DNA of 64,000 nucleotides from Betaproteobacteria bacterium (GCA_020354125.1 CP070643.1:2478488-2542487); one strand, 5' to 3'; shown: positions 1 through 9,603, numbered from the stretch's first letter. The notes: generated by a model not told the origin, from the letters alone. Program-made: numbers and translations.

Positions 1-80
1 CACAGAACAACAGCATCAACACCAGCTCGCAAGCCAGAAAACACAACCTCTTGAAGCACCCACACGCTTCGGCTGTCCAA

Positions 81-147
81 GTTTTTAAAGAGCGATCGCC
101 GATTCAGGCGAAGCCGCGCATTATACGGACGCGAAAAGGCTGGTCAA
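81..147 (-). promoter_or_regulatory. rRNA operon promoter and antitermination leader (boxA)
   Basis: Read on the minus strand there is TTGACC (147-142), a 16-base spacer and a perfect TATAAT (125-120). A/T-rich tracts upstream at about 148-167 resemble an UP element, and a GC-rich discriminator follows the -10. Further down is GCTCTTTAAAAAC (93-81), very close to the boxA of rRNA leaders, followed by text resembling the E. coli rrn leader. Such promoters drive 16S-23S-5S operons and are stringently controlled. The 16S gene should lie just left of the window. tyrS followed by an rRNA operon is a known gammaproteobacterial arrangement. Confidence 0.85.
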
Positions 148-161
148 GCCTTTTTCGAGAG

Positions 162-193
162 AAAAAATGCCCCAAAACTGAGGAACTTGGGGC
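162..193 (-). terminator. Rho-independent terminator of tyrS
   Basis: A 7-bp stem (187-193 with 169-175, GCCCCAA/TTGGGGC) with an 11-base loop is followed on the minus strand by a run of six T (167-162). It lies 19 bases after the tyrS stop codon and separates tyrS from the rRNA promoter. Confidence 0.85.
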
Positions 194-212
194 GCAGCGT
201 AGCCAATGAGCC

Positions 213-1412
213 TTAGCTGACAGTGACGCGGGCGAATTTGCGCTTGCCGACCTGCAAAATGGCGGTGGTTCCCTTGGCCAGTTGCAGGCTCTTGTCGGCG
301 ATCTTCTCGCCGTCAACGCGCACACCACCCTGCCCGATCATCCGCATGCTTTCAGAGGTGCTGGCGGTTAGACCGGTCTGCTTCAGAATCTGAGCCAACC
401 CGACAGTGTCCCCCTCGGCAGCAACCTGGAAGTCGGGTATATCCTCCGGCAGCGCACCTTGCTTGAAGCGTGCCTCGAAATCAGTCAGCGCCTTGTCGGC
501 CGCTGCCTGATCATAAAATCGCGCAACGATTTCCTGGGCAAACATCACCTTGATGTCGCGGGGATTGCGGCCGCCGGCAACTTCATCTTTCCATTTGCGC
601 ACGGTGGCCAGTGGTTCGAAGGAAAGCAGCTCGATGTAGCGCCACATAAGGTCGTCGGACACAGACATCAGCTTTCCGAAAATCTCGCTGGGCGGTTCGG
701 TAATGCCCACATAGTTATTGAGCGATTTGGACATTTTGTTGACGCCGTCCAGACCCTCGAGCAACGGCATGGTGAGAATGCACTGTGAGGGCATTCCCCA
801 GTGGCGCTGCAGTTCGCGGCCTACCAACAGATTGAATTTCTGGTCGGTTCCACCAAGTTCCAGGTCGGCCTTCAACGCAATGGAGTCATACCCCTGGACC
901 AGGGGGTACAAGAACTCATGAATCGCAATCGGCTGCCCAGCCTTGTAACGCTTTCCAAAGTCATCCCGCTCCAACATGCGCGCCACGGTATAGGACGCCG
1001 CCAGACGAATCATGTCAGCTGGACTGAATTTGTCCATCCAGGTCGAGTTGAACGCAATCTCGGTTTTGCCTTCGTCGAGAATCTTGAACACCTGTTCTTT
1101 GTATGTCGCCGCATTCTGAGCAACGTCTTCACGCGTCAGTGGCGGCCGTGTGGTGTTCTTTCCGGTCGGATCCCCGATCATCCCGGTGAAATCGCCGATC
1201 AGAAAAATGACGTGGTGACCGAGGTCCTGCAGCTGGCGGAGCTTATTGATGAGCACGGTATGGCCAATGTGCAGGTCAGGCGCGGTCGGATCGAAGCCGG
1301 CCTTCACTCGTAACGGTTTGCCGGATTTCAGCCTGTCGACGAGCTCTTGCTCTACCAACAGTTCATCGGCTCCGCGCTTGATGATCTCCAGTTGTTCCGT
1401 GACGTCTGTCAT
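213..1412 (-). CDS. tyrS: Tyrosine--tRNA ligase (type 2 subfamily)
   Basis: Cytoplasmic class I aminoacyl-tRNA synthetase that charges tRNA-Tyr. The 399-residue protein carries HIGH (48-51) and KMSKS (226-230), the two ATP-binding signatures of the class. A C-terminal S4-like RNA-binding domain covers about residues 338-399. The length matches the roughly 400-residue TyrS form found in Pseudomonas and relatives rather than the E. coli form. The frame stays open upstream to 1481, but the ATG at 1412 gives the usual family N-terminus. It is divergent from mepM and ends in a strong terminator. Confidence 0.96.
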   Translation of the reverse strand: MTDVTEQLEIIKRGADELLVEQELVDRLKSGKPLRVKAGFDPTAPDLHIGHTVLINKLRQLQDLGHHVIFLIGDFTGMIGDPTGKNTTRPPLTREDVAQNAATYKEQVFKILDEGKTEIAFNSTWMDKFSPADMIRLAASYTVARMLERDDFGKRYKAGQPIAIHEFLYPLVQGYDSIALKADLELGGTDQKFNLLVGRELQRHWGMPSQCILTMPLLEGLDGVNKMSKSLNNYVGITEPPSEIFGKLMSVSDDLMWRYIELLSFEPLATVRKWKDEVAGGRNPRDIKVMFAQEIVARFYDQAAADKALTDFEARFKQGALPEDIPDFQVAAEGDTVGLAQILKQTGLTASTSESMRMIGQGGVRVDGEKIADKSLQLAKGTTAILQVGKRKFARVTVS

Positions 1413-1544
1413 GTCCTGATACTGAGGTCGGCTTAACAATCGGCGCCGACCGACATAAATAGTTTGGCCTGTGTTTTGCAAGTCCCGCTTTTAGTTCAGT
1501 AGCGATTCTGCTAAGCTCCGCGCAAGCACGCCGGCGACTGTTGC

Positions 1545-2867
1545 ATGTCATTGAAGGAGGACGGAATTCTAGCTCAAAACCCACCTCGGCGACCGATGCG
1601 CCGCGGCGTCACCTGGCTGCCCGCGCTCGCCATCCTGCCTTTGTTCGGAGTGGTCGCCGCTTTCGGCTTTGCCCCGGAGAGCAACACCGAGAACGTCGAT
1701 ATCCGACATGTCGTAGAAGACATCGCGCTCCGCATTCCCACTGTACAGGTACAACCGAGTACGCAGCATTTCTGGCGTGAGGAGCGTATCCGGCGCGGCG
1801 ATACAGTCGCCACTATCATGCTGCGGCTCGGCGTTGAAGATCAGGAGGCGATGAGCTACCTGTTGCAGGCACGTGGTGTGCGGTCGCTTTACCGTCTCAT
1901 TCCCGGTCGGGCCGTGCGCGCCGTTACCACAGGCGATGGCCGGCTCGTCGAGCTGTCCTATTTCAACGCCGACGGCAAACGCCTGTTGGTCAAGCGCACC
2001 GAAGGCGGCTTTAGCACTACCGAAAACTCCCCGCTACTCGAACACCGGACCATGCAGTCGTCCGGGTCAATCGAATATTCCCTTTTTGCAGCAACCGACG
2101 CGGCAGGACTACATGACGATGTAGCGATCCAACTTGCCGACATCTTTTCCAGTGACGTCGACTTCAATCGCGATATCCGTAAAGGAGACCGGTTCCTGGT
2201 CGTGTATCAAGCGAACTACTCCGACGGGGAGTTTCTCGGTGTCGGTCGCGTCATTGCCGCCGAATTCATTAATCAGGGCAAGATCCATCGCGCCGTTTAT
2301 TTTCAGGACGACAGGGGCCGCGGCGGATACTATGCGCCGGACGGAAAGAATATGCGCAAGGCGTTCCTGCGCTCACCGCTGGCGTTCTCCAGGATTACAT
2401 CGCGGTACTCGAACAAACGCTTCCATCCCGTCCTGCGCAAATGGCGCGCACATCGCGGCATCGACTACGGCGCACCGACCGGAACGCCGGTTCGCGCAAC
2501 TGCGAGCGGCCGGGTCAAGTTTGCCGGCCGAAAGGGCGGCTACGGAAAGCTGATTTCTTTGCGCCATGCCAACGGCTATGGCACGCGCTACGCGCATCTG
2601 TCGCGTTTCGCCAAAGGTATACGCCGCGGTGCACGCGTCGAGCAAGGCCAGGTAATTGGCTACGTTGGCAAGACCGGGCTGGCCAACGGGCCGCATCTGC
2701 ACTACGAATTCCTGGTCAATGGCAAGCAGCGCAATCCGTTGAAGCTGGCCTTGCCACCGGGGCCGCCCATCACACCGGAGCTGCGCGACGCATTCGAAGC
2801 GACAGCCGAACAACTGCTGGCTCGGCTCGATCTGCTGGGCGATACCAATCTCGCCTCGCTTGACTGA
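1545..2867 (+). CDS. mepM: M23 family murein endopeptidase (MepM-like)
   Basis: Periplasmic peptidoglycan DD-endopeptidase of the LytM/M23 family, expected to cleave crosslinks during wall growth. A hydrophobic segment near residues 23-42 acts as signal or anchor. An OapA/LysM-like middle region follows. The M23 domain has the zinc ligands HxxxD (H303, D307) and HLH (384-386) and ends near residue 405. It is divergent from tyrS, as in pseudomonads. The start is uncertain: the ATG at 1545 has no Shine-Dalgarno, the good AAGGAGG lies inside the frame at 1554-1560 with only an ATT 5 bases on (1566), and the next ATG is at 1596. Confidence 0.9.
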   Translation: MSLKEDGILAQNPPRRPMRRGVTWLPALAILPLFGVVAAFGFAPESNTENVDIRHVVEDIALRIPTVQVQPSTQHFWREERIRRGDTVATIMLRLGVEDQEAMSYLLQARGVRSLYRLIPGRAVRAVTTGDGRLVELSYFNADGKRLLVKRTEGGFSTTENSPLLEHRTMQSSGSIEYSLFAATDAAGLHDDVAIQLADIFSSDVDFNRDIRKGDRFLVVYQANYSDGEFLGVGRVIAAEFINQGKIHRAVYFQDDRGRGGYYAPDGKNMRKAFLRSPLAFSRITSRYSNKRFHPVLRKWRAHRGIDYGAPTGTPVRATASGRVKFAGRKGGYGKLISLRHANGYGTRYAHLSRFAKGIRRGARVEQGQVIGYVGKTGLANGPHLHYEFLVNGKQRNPLKLALPPGPPITPELRDAFEATAEQLLARLDLLGDTNLASLD

Positions 2868-2941
2868 CAGGTTGACTCAGCGTCTGGCAGCCGATGCTGC
2901 ACCACTTCTGGTTTAGCCATTGCGTCTCGAGGACGCACAAA

Positions 2942-2978
2942 TAAAAACGGGAGCAGATACTTGCTCCCGTTTGTGTTT
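2942..2978. terminator. Bidirectional terminator between mepM and erpA
   Basis: A 9-bp perfect stem (2947-2955 with 2962-2970, ACGGGAGCA/TGCTCCCGT) with a 6-base loop. T-rich flanks occur on both strands, stronger on the minus strand (TTTTTATTT). It lies between the convergent genes mepM and erpA. Confidence 0.85.
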
Positions 2979-3048
2979 GGCAATCTAAACGACCGTCTGG
3001 TCGCTGTTTAGCCTGAATGCGTTCGTGCTTAATGCGTCGTCGGCGCTC

Positions 3049-3399
3049 TCAAGCCGAAAAGGACGAACCGCAACCGCACGTCGAACTCGCATTCGGGTTC
3101 TTGATGACGAATTGGGCGCCTTCCATGCCTTCCTGATAGTCGATTTCAGCCCCAACAAGGTACTGGTAGCTCATTGCGTCAATCAGCAACGTGACGCCGT
3201 TCTTCTCCATGGTGGCGTCATCGTCATTGATTTCCTCATCAAAGGTAAATCCGTACTGAAAGCCCGAGCAACCGCCGCCGGTAACGAACACCCTTAATTT
3301 GAGTTCGTTATTTCCCTCTTCATCGATCAGTTCCCTGACCTTTTGCGCGGCGCTGTCACTAAAGATCAGCGGTGCGGGCATTTCTGTGGCTGCATTCAT
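3049..3399 (-). CDS. erpA: Iron-sulfur cluster insertion protein ErpA
   Basis: A-type carrier that delivers Fe-S clusters to apo-proteins, including isoprenoid-synthesis enzymes in E. coli. The 116-residue protein has the three conserved cysteines of the family: one in GGGCSGF and two in the C-terminal TCGCGSSF. The ATG at 3399 is preferred because AGGAG sits 6 bases upstream; the frame runs 11 codons further to 3432 without such support. It is the last gene of a minus-strand group with argC, DUF6776 and bactofilin, 61 bases after bactofilin, and ends at the shared terminator near 2960. Confidence 0.95.
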   Translation of the reverse strand: MNAATEMPAPLIFSDSAAQKVRELIDEEGNNELKLRVFVTGGGCSGFQYGFTFDEEINDDDATMEKNGVTLLIDAMSYQYLVGAEIDYQEGMEGAQFVIKNPNASSTCGCGSSFSA

Positions 3400-3460
3400 T
3401 TCTAACTCCTGCTGAAGCTTCAAGGCATCCATTAATTATGCAACCGGATGGCAATCCTCG

Positions 3461-3862
3461 TCACTCTTGTGCTGCAATCGGCACAACTTTCTTTCCTTTG
3501 TCCTCGTCCTGGTGAACCAGGCGTCCCTGAACTACCGCACCCAATTGAATCTCCAGCGTGCGGTAATGCACATCTCCTGTGACATTGGATTTCGGCTGTA
3601 GTTCGACGTATTCGGCGCCGAATACGGGGCCAATCACCGTTCCATTGATAACCGCGTGAGACACGCGGATCTCACCCTCAATCTGCGCCTTTTCACTCAA
3701 CACCAGTGTGCTCGGCTGATCATCGGCTGTGAGCACGTTGCCCCGAACGCGCCCGTCGACCCGCAATCCGCCCGAGAACGCAATGTTTCCTTCAACGACG
3801 GTGCCGGCGCCAACCAGGCTATCAATTCGGTTCTGTGGTTTGGTAGGCTTGTTTCCGAACAT
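3461..3862 (-). CDS. Bactofilin family protein
   Basis: Small cytoskeletal polymer-forming protein (DUF583). The 133 residues consist of a short polar N-terminus and a repeating beta-helix pattern of alternating hydrophobic residues and glycines (about 15-115), then a charged tail. Bactofilins self-assemble into filaments and position cell-envelope enzymes, often M23 endopeptidases; an M23 gene (mepM) is two genes away, which makes a functional link plausible. A Shine-Dalgarno GGAGGA lies 3 bases before the ATG. Only 12 bases separate it from the upstream DUF6776 gene, so they are probably cotranscribed. Confidence 0.88.
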   Translation of the reverse strand: MFGNKPTKPQNRIDSLVGAGTVVEGNIAFSGGLRVDGRVRGNVLTADDQPSTLVLSEKAQIEGEIRVSHAVINGTVIGPVFGAEYVELQPKSNVTGDVHYRTLEIQLGAVVQGRLVHQDEDKGKKVVPIAAQE

Positions 3863-3874
3863 TCTTCCTCCAGG

Positions 3875-4633
3875 TCAGGAAAGGGTTGTGGCTTGTGTAG
3901 ACACAGGCGTCGGGTCCCCATTTTTCAAGACCCGGACTTGTACGCCCCGAACGATCGCTTCAGGTTGCAGCGTAAAAGTGCCTTCCACCCGTTGGTAGAA
4001 TTTGAAACGCAAATTATACGCCTGCTCATCATCGCCATTCGCGGGAAACGTAGTCACAGCCGGTTCGCCGTCAGCAACATAGTCGACAATAAGTTGCAAC
4101 CGGCCACGAAACTCTCTCACGCGTTGCTTCGACTGCACGATTAACAGGTGGTAACGGTATTCACCGGGCAGTGCGTCGCGCTCGACCCGGAAGCGGTTGA
4201 CAGTGACGCCGCCCGGGTCCGCACCTGAGGCCATCAACGTCTGAAAGAACGCCAGGTCTTCCTTGAGGAGGGCGTTCTCCTCTGACAAAGCCCGGATCTG
4301 GCCAGTCAGGTTGCCTTGCGCCGACAGTTCGATCTGCAGCTGACGTTCCATCGCGGCAACTTCCTTGCGCAAGCCGGCGTTCTCATCCTGCAATTGACCG
4401 TTCAGTTCCTGCAACCGGGACTGAGCGCCCGAAGCTTCGCTGGCATCGAAACCGGCATAGCGACGCCCCAGATCGTACGCGACCCATGCCGCGATGATCG
4501 TCACTACGATGAAAGCCCCAAAGGTCAGCCAGCGCCAGTACCAGGGCACGTGCGAATGTACTGCAACGCGGGGAGCGGCAATGCCAAAGCGCCTGCGCAG
4601 TTTCTTGAGTCGTAACTTCTTCATTCCGGTCAC
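3875..4633 (-). CDS. DUF6776 family membrane-anchored coiled-coil protein
   Basis: Function unknown. The protein (about 252 residues) has a basic N-terminus, one transmembrane helix at about residues 35-53, a long coiled coil rich in Q, L and E (about 67-130), and a soluble periplasmic domain (about 135-245). Its frame begins at GTG 4633, which overlaps the argC stop as GTGA; ATG 4624 is an alternative start three codons in. It sits between argC and bactofilin in a group often seen in gammaproteobacteria. A role with bactofilin in envelope organisation is only a guess from position. Confidence 0.75.
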   Translation of the reverse strand: MTGMKKLRLKKLRRRFGIAAPRVAVHSHVPWYWRWLTFGAFIVVTIIAAWVAYDLGRRYAGFDASEASGAQSRLQELNGQLQDENAGLRKEVAAMERQLQIELSAQGNLTGQIRALSEENALLKEDLAFFQTLMASGADPGGVTVNRFRVERDALPGEYRYHLLIVQSKQRVREFRGRLQLIVDYVADGEPAVTTFPANGDDEQAYNLRFKFYQRVEGTFTLQPEAIVRGVQVRVLKNGDPTPVSTQATTLS

Positions 4634-5658
4634 GGCATCAATGCAACGTGATCAAGGCCCATTGTCTCTTCCAGACCGAACATGAGGTTCATGTTCTGCA
4701 CTGCCTGCCCGGATGCACCCTTGACCATATTATCGATGATGGCAAGAACGACCACCAGGTCGCCTCCATCAGGACGATGCACTGCGATCCGACAGGTATT
4801 GACGCCACGCACGCTGCGCGTGTCCGGATGACTTCCGGAGGGCATGACATCGACAAACGGCTCGTCCGCAAAGCGCTCTTCGTACAACGATTGCACGTCC
4901 ACGTCGCGTGTCAACCAGGCATAAAGAGTGGCATGTATGCCGCGGATTGCCGGCGTCAGATGTGGCACAAAAACCAGGTTAATTGGTCCGCCGGCGACCT
5001 TGGCAAGGCCTTGAATCATTTCCGGATGGTGTCGGTGTCCGGCGACACCATAGGCACGAAAATTGTCAGATACCTCTGAAAACATGATTCCCAGTTCGGC
5101 TTTTCTGCCGGCACCACTCACGCCTGATTTGGCATCGGCAACGAGATGCGCCGGATCAACGATACCGGCCTCTATCAAAGGCAGAAAACCAAGCTGTACT
5201 GCTGTTGCGTAACAACCCGGATTCCCCACGACACGGGCAGTTTTGATCTGATCACGGTACATCTCCGGCAATCCGTACACTGACTCGGCGAGCAACTCGC
5301 GCGCCGAATGTTCGACTTTGTACCATTTGGTCCACTGCGCAATGTCTTGTAGGCGAAAATCGGCTGCCAAATCAATCACTTTGACGCCTGCCTCGACCAG
5401 TGCCTGGGCATGGGCCATGGCCACCCCGTGCGGCGTGGCAAAGAACACAACATCGCACTCATCGAGGCGGGCCTTCTCCCGGTCCGAAAACTCGAGATCG
5501 ACCTTCCCTCTCAGATTGGGGAACATCCCTGCAACCGGTGTGCCGGCTTCGGTGCGCGAGGTAATGGCGGTCAGCGTGGCACGTGGATGCGTCGCCAATA
5601 TCCGAAGTAGCTCCACACCAGTGTACCCGGTGCCGCCGACAATCCCTATTTTTATCAT
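4630..5658 (-). CDS. argC: N-acetyl-gamma-glutamyl-phosphate reductase
   Basis: NADPH-dependent enzyme of arginine synthesis that reduces N-acetylglutamyl phosphate to the semialdehyde. The N-terminal dinucleotide-binding motif is GGTGYTG (8-14). The catalytic cysteine is C149 in GNPGCYAT. The 342-residue length fits the long bacterial type. ATG 5658 gives the family-typical N-terminus MIKIGIVGG; another in-frame ATG lies at 5670, and neither has a strong ribosome site. The open frame continues to 5847 but would run through the rpsI terminator, so that extension is not coding. No other arg gene is nearby. Confidence 0.94.
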   Translation of the reverse strand: MIKIGIVGGTGYTGVELLRILATHPRATLTAITSRTEAGTPVAGMFPNLRGKVDLEFSDREKARLDECDVVFFATPHGVAMAHAQALVEAGVKVIDLAADFRLQDIAQWTKWYKVEHSARELLAESVYGLPEMYRDQIKTARVVGNPGCYATAVQLGFLPLIEAGIVDPAHLVADAKSGVSGAGRKAELGIMFSEVSDNFRAYGVAGHRHHPEMIQGLAKVAGGPINLVFVPHLTPAIRGIHATLYAWLTRDVDVQSLYEERFADEPFVDVMPSGSHPDTRSVRGVNTCRIAVHRPDGGDLVVVLAIIDNMVKGASGQAVQNMNLMFGLEETMGLDHVALMP

Positions 5659-5722
5659 TTCATGCAACATGTTACAGGTGAATTTGCTGATAGTACCTGA
5701 AGTTTGACTGCATCTGAGGCCG

Positions 5723-5753
5723 AAAAACAAAAAAGCCGCCCGGAGGCGGCTTT
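5723..5753 (-). terminator. Rho-independent terminator of rplM-rpsI
   Basis: On the minus strand the stem GCCGCC/GGCGGC (5750-5745 with 5740-5735), extended by three A-T pairs, is followed by a T-rich run (5734-5723). It starts 17 bases after the rpsI stop and separates it from argC. Confidence 0.9.
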
Positions 5754-5770
5754 CAGGAATCGCAAAACGA

Positions 5771-6169
5771 TTAGCGTTTCGAGTACTGAGGACGCCGCCG
5801 CGCCTTGTGCAGGCCAACTTTCTTTCGTTCGACCTCGCGGGCATCACGAGTAATCAGCCCCGCTTTTCGCAACACTGGCTTCAGCGACGCGTCATAGTCG
5901 ACCAGCGCCCGGGCAATGCCGTGCCGCACGGCGCCTGCCTGACCGGATTCACCGCCCCCGGTCACGTTCACATGGATATCGAAGTTCGTCACGTTGTCGG
6001 TCAATTCGAGAGGTTGCCGAACCAGCATGCGTCCGGTTTCACGCGAGAAGAACTCATCTACCGGCTTGTTGTTGACCACGATGTTCCCACCACCCGGCTT
6101 GATGTACACACGTGCCACCGCTGATTTGCGCCGGCCTGTTCCGTAATTGGATTGTGATGCTGTAGCCAT
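5771..6169 (-). CDS. rpsI: 30S ribosomal protein S9
   Basis: Small-subunit ribosomal protein whose C-terminal tail reaches the P-site tRNA anticodon. The 132 residues contain the family's [12 protein letters not shown] near the N-terminus, the [19 protein letters not shown] core, and the invariant basic end RRRPQYSKR. It is 13 bases downstream of rplM in the universal rplM-rpsI pair and ends at a strong terminator. Confidence 0.98.
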   Translation of the reverse strand: MATASQSNYGTGRRKSAVARVYIKPGGGNIVVNNKPVDEFFSRETGRMLVRQPLELTDNVTNFDIHVNVTGGGESGQAGAVRHGIARALVDYDASLKPVLRKAGLITRDAREVERKKVGLHKARRRPQYSKR

Positions 6170-6182
6170 TTCGGTTTCTACC

Positions 6183-6611
6183 TCAGACGTTCAATGCCTG
6201 CGGCTGCTGAGCCGCATGCGGATGTTCGGAGCCAGCGTAAACTTTGAGCTTCTTGAGCATCGCGTAACCGAGTGGCCCCTTGGGTAGCATGCCTTTCACC
6301 GAAAGCTCCAGCGCCCGGGTCGGAAAGCGTTGCTGCATCTTCTTGAAATTTGTCTCGTACAGTCCACCCGGATAGCCACTGTGGCGATAGTACATCTTGT
6401 CTTCCGCCTTGTTCCCAGTGACGCGAATCTTGTCGGCGTTGACCACGACAATGTAATCGCCGGTATCCACGTGCGGCGTGTAGATGGGCTTGTGCTTGCC
6501 ACGCAAGCGCTTGGCGATTTCAACCGACAAACGCCCAAGCACTTTGTCGCTGGCGTCAATCAAGTACCATTCGCGACTTACGTCGCTTGATTTGGCAGTA
6601 TAGGTTTTCAT
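6183..6611 (-). CDS. rplM: 50S ribosomal protein L13
   Basis: Early-assembly large-subunit protein of 142 residues, the usual bacterial length. Recognisable stretches are the N-terminal [29 protein letters not shown] and [18 protein letters not shown]. First gene of the rplM-rpsI operon, read from a strong promoter 44-73 bases upstream. In E. coli L13 represses its own operon through the mRNA leader; the leader here is short and no such element could be assigned. Confidence 0.98.
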   Translation of the reverse strand: MKTYTAKSSDVSREWYLIDASDKVLGRLSVEIAKRLRGKHKPIYTPHVDTGDYIVVVNADKIRVTGNKAEDKMYYRHSGYPGGLYETNFKKMQQRFPTRALELSVKGMLPKGPLGYAMLKKLKVYAGSEHPHAAQQPQALNV

Positions 6612-6654
6612 GGCGACGGTGCCCGGTGGGGTCGTCTAATTGCGAAAGGCGCGA

Positions 6655-6684
6655 ATTCTAATCGCCCGGCGCGCGCATTGTCAA
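6655..6684 (-). promoter_or_regulatory. Sigma-70 promoter of rplM-rpsI
   Basis: On the minus strand a perfect -35 TTGACA (6684-6679), an 18-base GC-rich spacer and a near-consensus -10 TAGAAT (6660-6655) lie upstream of rplM. The remaining divergent interval up to 6893 must also hold the promoter of the HtrA protease gene, but no clear match was found there. Confidence 0.75.
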
Positions 6685-6893
6685 ACTTGAAAAGCGTAGG
6701 CAACGCCCAGATTTAATTAGCGTTTTAGGCCATTCATTGGAGTATCATCCGCTGTCCTCGATACAGCCGAGGCAAAGCAATTGCTTCAATCCGGGCCGAT
6801 AATGCGGAATAATCGCTTTTTGGGGTAGTCGCAATCCCGTATTCTTACATTTAGTCAGTAGCTTAAATCGCCCTGTCCGGGCTCTAGCCGCAC

Positions 6894-8063
6894 ATGCGTA
6901 AATTCTGGTTGGTATTCTCTCAGGCCGTGACGATCTGCCTCGCGGCGTTATTTGTCATCACGACCTTTCGGCCAAACCTGCTGGCCGTGGCGCCCCGCTC
7001 GACCGGTGGCGAAGTCGTCACCATCCGTGAAGCCGGCAATCAGCAAATCCAGGACATCAACCTCGGCAGCCTCAAATCGGCCGCTCAAAAGGCGATGCCT
7101 GCAGTGGTCAATATCTACACCACGAAGCAGAACAAGCTTCCACGCCACTCGTTCATGGACGATCCGCTTTTTCGCCGCTTCTTTGGCGACCAGTTTGATG
7201 GCGAGAGCCGCCAATCCGCCAGCCTGGGATCCGGGGTCATCGTAGGTCCGCAGGGATACGTGCTCACCAACAACCACGTGATTGAGACTGCCGACGAGAT
7301 CGAAGTGGCGTTCGCCGGTGGCAGAAAGGCACCTGCAGAGATTGTCGGGACAGACCCCGAGACCGACCTGGCGGTGCTCAAGGTAGACACGGCAGAGCTG
7401 CCTTCGATCGCGTTTGGCAATCCACAAAACTTGAGTGTGGGCGATTTTGTCCTGGCGATCGGCAATCCGTTTGGCGTTGGCCAGACTGTGACGATGGGTA
7501 TCGTCAGCGCCAAAGGCCGCAGCCGCCTGGGCATCAGTACCTTCGAGAACTTCATCCAGACCGACGCGGCGATCAATCCCGGAAACTCGGGCGGTGCATT
7601 GGTCGACGCGGCTGGCAATCTGGTCGGAATCAATAGCGCGATCTATTCACGCACCGGCGGCTCGCTGGGAATCGGCTTCGCGATTCCATCAGACCTGGCG
7701 CGCCACGTTATGGAAGAAATCATTGAAACCGGATCTGTCACCCGCGGCTGGATCGGAGTAGAGGTGCAGGATATTTCGCCTGAGCTCGCTGAATCATTCC
7801 GCTTGCCGACTACCAACGGCACGCTGATTGCCGGTGTGCAGCCCGGCGGACCGGCGGAGCGGGCCGGCATTCGACGCGGTGACATTCTGGTTGCCGTTGA
7901 ATCGCAGGAGTTTACCGACGCCACCGAGATGCTGAACCTGATTGCCGCGCTGGAACCGGGCAACGAGGCGACCCTCAGAATCTTGCGCGACCGAGAGGAA
8001 AAACTGGTCCAGATCGAGGTCGGCACGCGACCGCGACCCGCGCACCGAAGAAGCTTCGAATAA
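6894..8063 (+). CDS. degS: Membrane-anchored HtrA-family serine protease (DegS/AlgW-like)
   Basis: Periplasmic quality-control protease of 389 residues. An uncleaved-looking N-terminal helix (about 5-24) anchors it. The trypsin-like domain carries the catalytic triad H128 (NNHVI), D158 (TDLAVL) and S232 (GNSGGA). A single PDZ domain covers about residues 280-370. One PDZ plus a membrane anchor is the architecture of DegS/AlgW, which start the sigma-E envelope stress cascade by cutting the anti-sigma factor, rather than of two-PDZ DegP. The neighbourhood (after tat, near rplM) is also where beta- and gammaproteobacteria keep this gene. It converges on tatC. Confidence 0.9.
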   Translation: MRKFWLVFSQAVTICLAALFVITTFRPNLLAVAPRSTGGEVVTIREAGNQQIQDINLGSLKSAAQKAMPAVVNIYTTKQNKLPRHSFMDDPLFRRFFGDQFDGESRQSASLGSGVIVGPQGYVLTNNHVIETADEIEVAFAGGRKAPAEIVGTDPETDLAVLKVDTAELPSIAFGNPQNLSVGDFVLAIGNPFGVGQTVTMGIVSAKGRSRLGISTFENFIQTDAAINPGNSGGALVDAAGNLVGINSAIYSRTGGSLGIGFAIPSDLARHVMEEIIETGSVTRGWIGVEVQDISPELAESFRLPTTNGTLIAGVQPGGPAERAGIRRGDILVAVESQEFTDATEMLNLIAALEPGNEATLRILRDREEKLVQIEVGTRPRPAHRRSFE

Positions 8064-8124
8064 TTCAACTGGACCGCTTGATGCGGCCAACACCAAGCGA
8101 TTCGCTCAACAGCGCTCTACTTGG

Positions 8125-8877
8125 TCAACTCGGTGGCGAATCCGACTGCGGTTGTTCGTCCTCGGCGGATTTCCCGAGCCAGCCGGATACCATCAGCCCG
8201 AATTCATAGAGCAGCCACAGGGGAAACGCCAGCAGTAACTGGGAGACGACATCGGGTGGTGTAAAGATAGCCGCTATTACGAACGCGCCTACCACCACAT
8301 AAGGCCGTGCCTGCTTCAGTTTGTCGATGCTGACGATGCCCATGCGCGTCAGAATGACCACGGCAATTGGCGTTTCAAACGCCACGCCGAAAGCCAGAAA
8401 AAGCGTCAGCACGAAATCGAAATACTTCTGAATATCGGTCATCACCGCCACCCCCTCTGGGGAGAAAGTGGTGATGAAGTGGAATACCACCGGAAAAACA
8501 ATGAAATACGCGAATGCCATGCCGACCAGGAAGAGCAACGTGCTGGTGGCAATCAGCGGCAGAACAAGTTTCTTCTCGTGAAGGTAAAGCCCTGGGGCTA
8601 CGAATGCCCAAGCCTGGTACAGAACATAAGGCAAGGCGATGATCAGCGCGGCAAACATGGTGACTTTGACCGGGACAAAAAACGGCGCAGCCACTTCCAC
8701 CGCAATCATCTGCGTGCCCTCGGGCAGTTCCGCCAGCAGCGGCGCCGCCAGCAGGGTGTAGATATCCCTGGCCCAATAGAACAACAGGCCAAACACGATG
8801 AGCAGTGCCAAGATCGCCCGCATCAAGCGATCGCGCAGCTCGATCAGATGCGACATGAAGGAGTCAGATTCGCTCAT
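8125..8877 (-). CDS. tatC: Sec-independent protein translocase subunit TatC
   Basis: Inner-membrane receptor core of the twin-arginine translocase, which moves folded proteins to the periplasm. The 250-residue protein has the N-terminal cytoplasmic motif SHLIELRDRLMRA, six predicted helices and the conserved YQAWAFVAPGLY and FxxPxxxxFE regions. ATG 8877 gives a typical start; the frame extends to a TTG at 8928 without support. It is last of tatABC, 90 bases after tatB, at the end of the long mla-his-tat block. It binds signal peptides together with TatB. Confidence 0.96.
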   Translation of the reverse strand: MSESDSFMSHLIELRDRLMRAILALLIVFGLLFYWARDIYTLLAAPLLAELPEGTQMIAVEVAAPFFVPVKVTMFAALIIALPYVLYQAWAFVAPGLYLHEKKLVLPLIATSTLLFLVGMAFAYFIVFPVVFHFITTFSPEGVAVMTDIQKYFDFVLTLFLAFGVAFETPIAVVILTRMGIVSIDKLKQARPYVVVGAFVIAAIFTPPDVVSQLLLAFPLWLLYEFGLMVSGWLGKSAEDEQPQSDSPPS

Positions 8878-8967
8878 GACCGCACCCTGCATCTGTTGCC
8901 CGTAATCCGTTAAACGCTGGTTCCCCAACAGGGGCCTGGAAACCGGGCCTGATCTTCAACGTCGACC

Positions 8968-9576
8968 TCAAGCCTGTTTACCCTCTGATTCGGAAGCTGT
9001 GGATGGCGAAACGGGATCCTCCGCCGGTGCCGGCGATGGTGCCCGCGTCTGCACGGTCGCGTCGCCTTGCGACTCCTCCGCCGGTGCCGGCGCCGGTGCC
9101 CGTGTCTGCGCAGCCGTATCGGCTTCCGTCACCCGATCCGGTTTCTCATCCGGGTAGGCGGGCGGGTTGAGCGAGTGCATCAGATTGATGCCCGCTTGGG
9201 GTTCCTTGGCTCCCGCCTGGGGTTCTTCGGCGCCCGCTTCGGGCTCGCTGACGCCGGTATCTGGCTTGACGGCTTCTTCCACGCTTTCGCGCGTTGCCGA
9301 TTCCGCCTGCTTGACCTCGTCCTCGATGAAATTGACCTGCTTCGAGACGCTTTCTTCAATCTCCTGCGCCGCTTCCTTCATTGAGGACTGCAGCTTTCGC
9401 AATTCGTCCAACTCGACTTCGCGATTGATATCAGCCTTGATCTCGCTTACATAACGCTGCATGCGTCCCACCAGATGACCGAGCGTGCGGGCGACGCGCG
9501 GCAATCGCTCCGGGCCGATCACAATCAGCCCGACGACGGCAATAATCATTAACTCGGTAATACCGAAGTTAAACAT
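8968..9576 (-). CDS. tatB: Sec-independent protein translocase subunit TatB
   Basis: Membrane partner of TatC in signal-peptide recognition. It has the short N-terminal helix (about 4-20) followed by the IGPERLP hinge and an amphipathic helix. The 202 residues are longer than usual because the tail holds low-complexity repeats: three EPxAGA-like units near residues 110-128, and two QTRAPxPAPAE units near 160-190 that are also visible as a DNA direct repeat at about 9017-9110. The tail is probably unstructured and cytoplasmic. It lies 27 bases after tatA. Confidence 0.94.
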   Translation of the reverse strand: MFNFGITELMIIAVVGLIVIGPERLPRVARTLGHLVGRMQRYVSEIKADINREVELDELRKLQSSMKEAAQEIEESVSKQVNFIEDEVKQAESATRESVEEAVKPDTGVSEPEAGAEEPQAGAKEPQAGINLMHSLNPPAYPDEKPDRVTEADTAAQTRAPAPAPAEESQGDATVQTRAPSPAPAEDPVSPSTASESEGKQA

Positions 9577-9603
9577 GGGTGAAACCGCGAAGCTGTTAGC
9601 GAA

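Noticed and set aside
5659-5847. N-terminal extension of argC
   Set aside because: Would translate through the rpsI terminator and part of rpsI; not conserved in ArgC.
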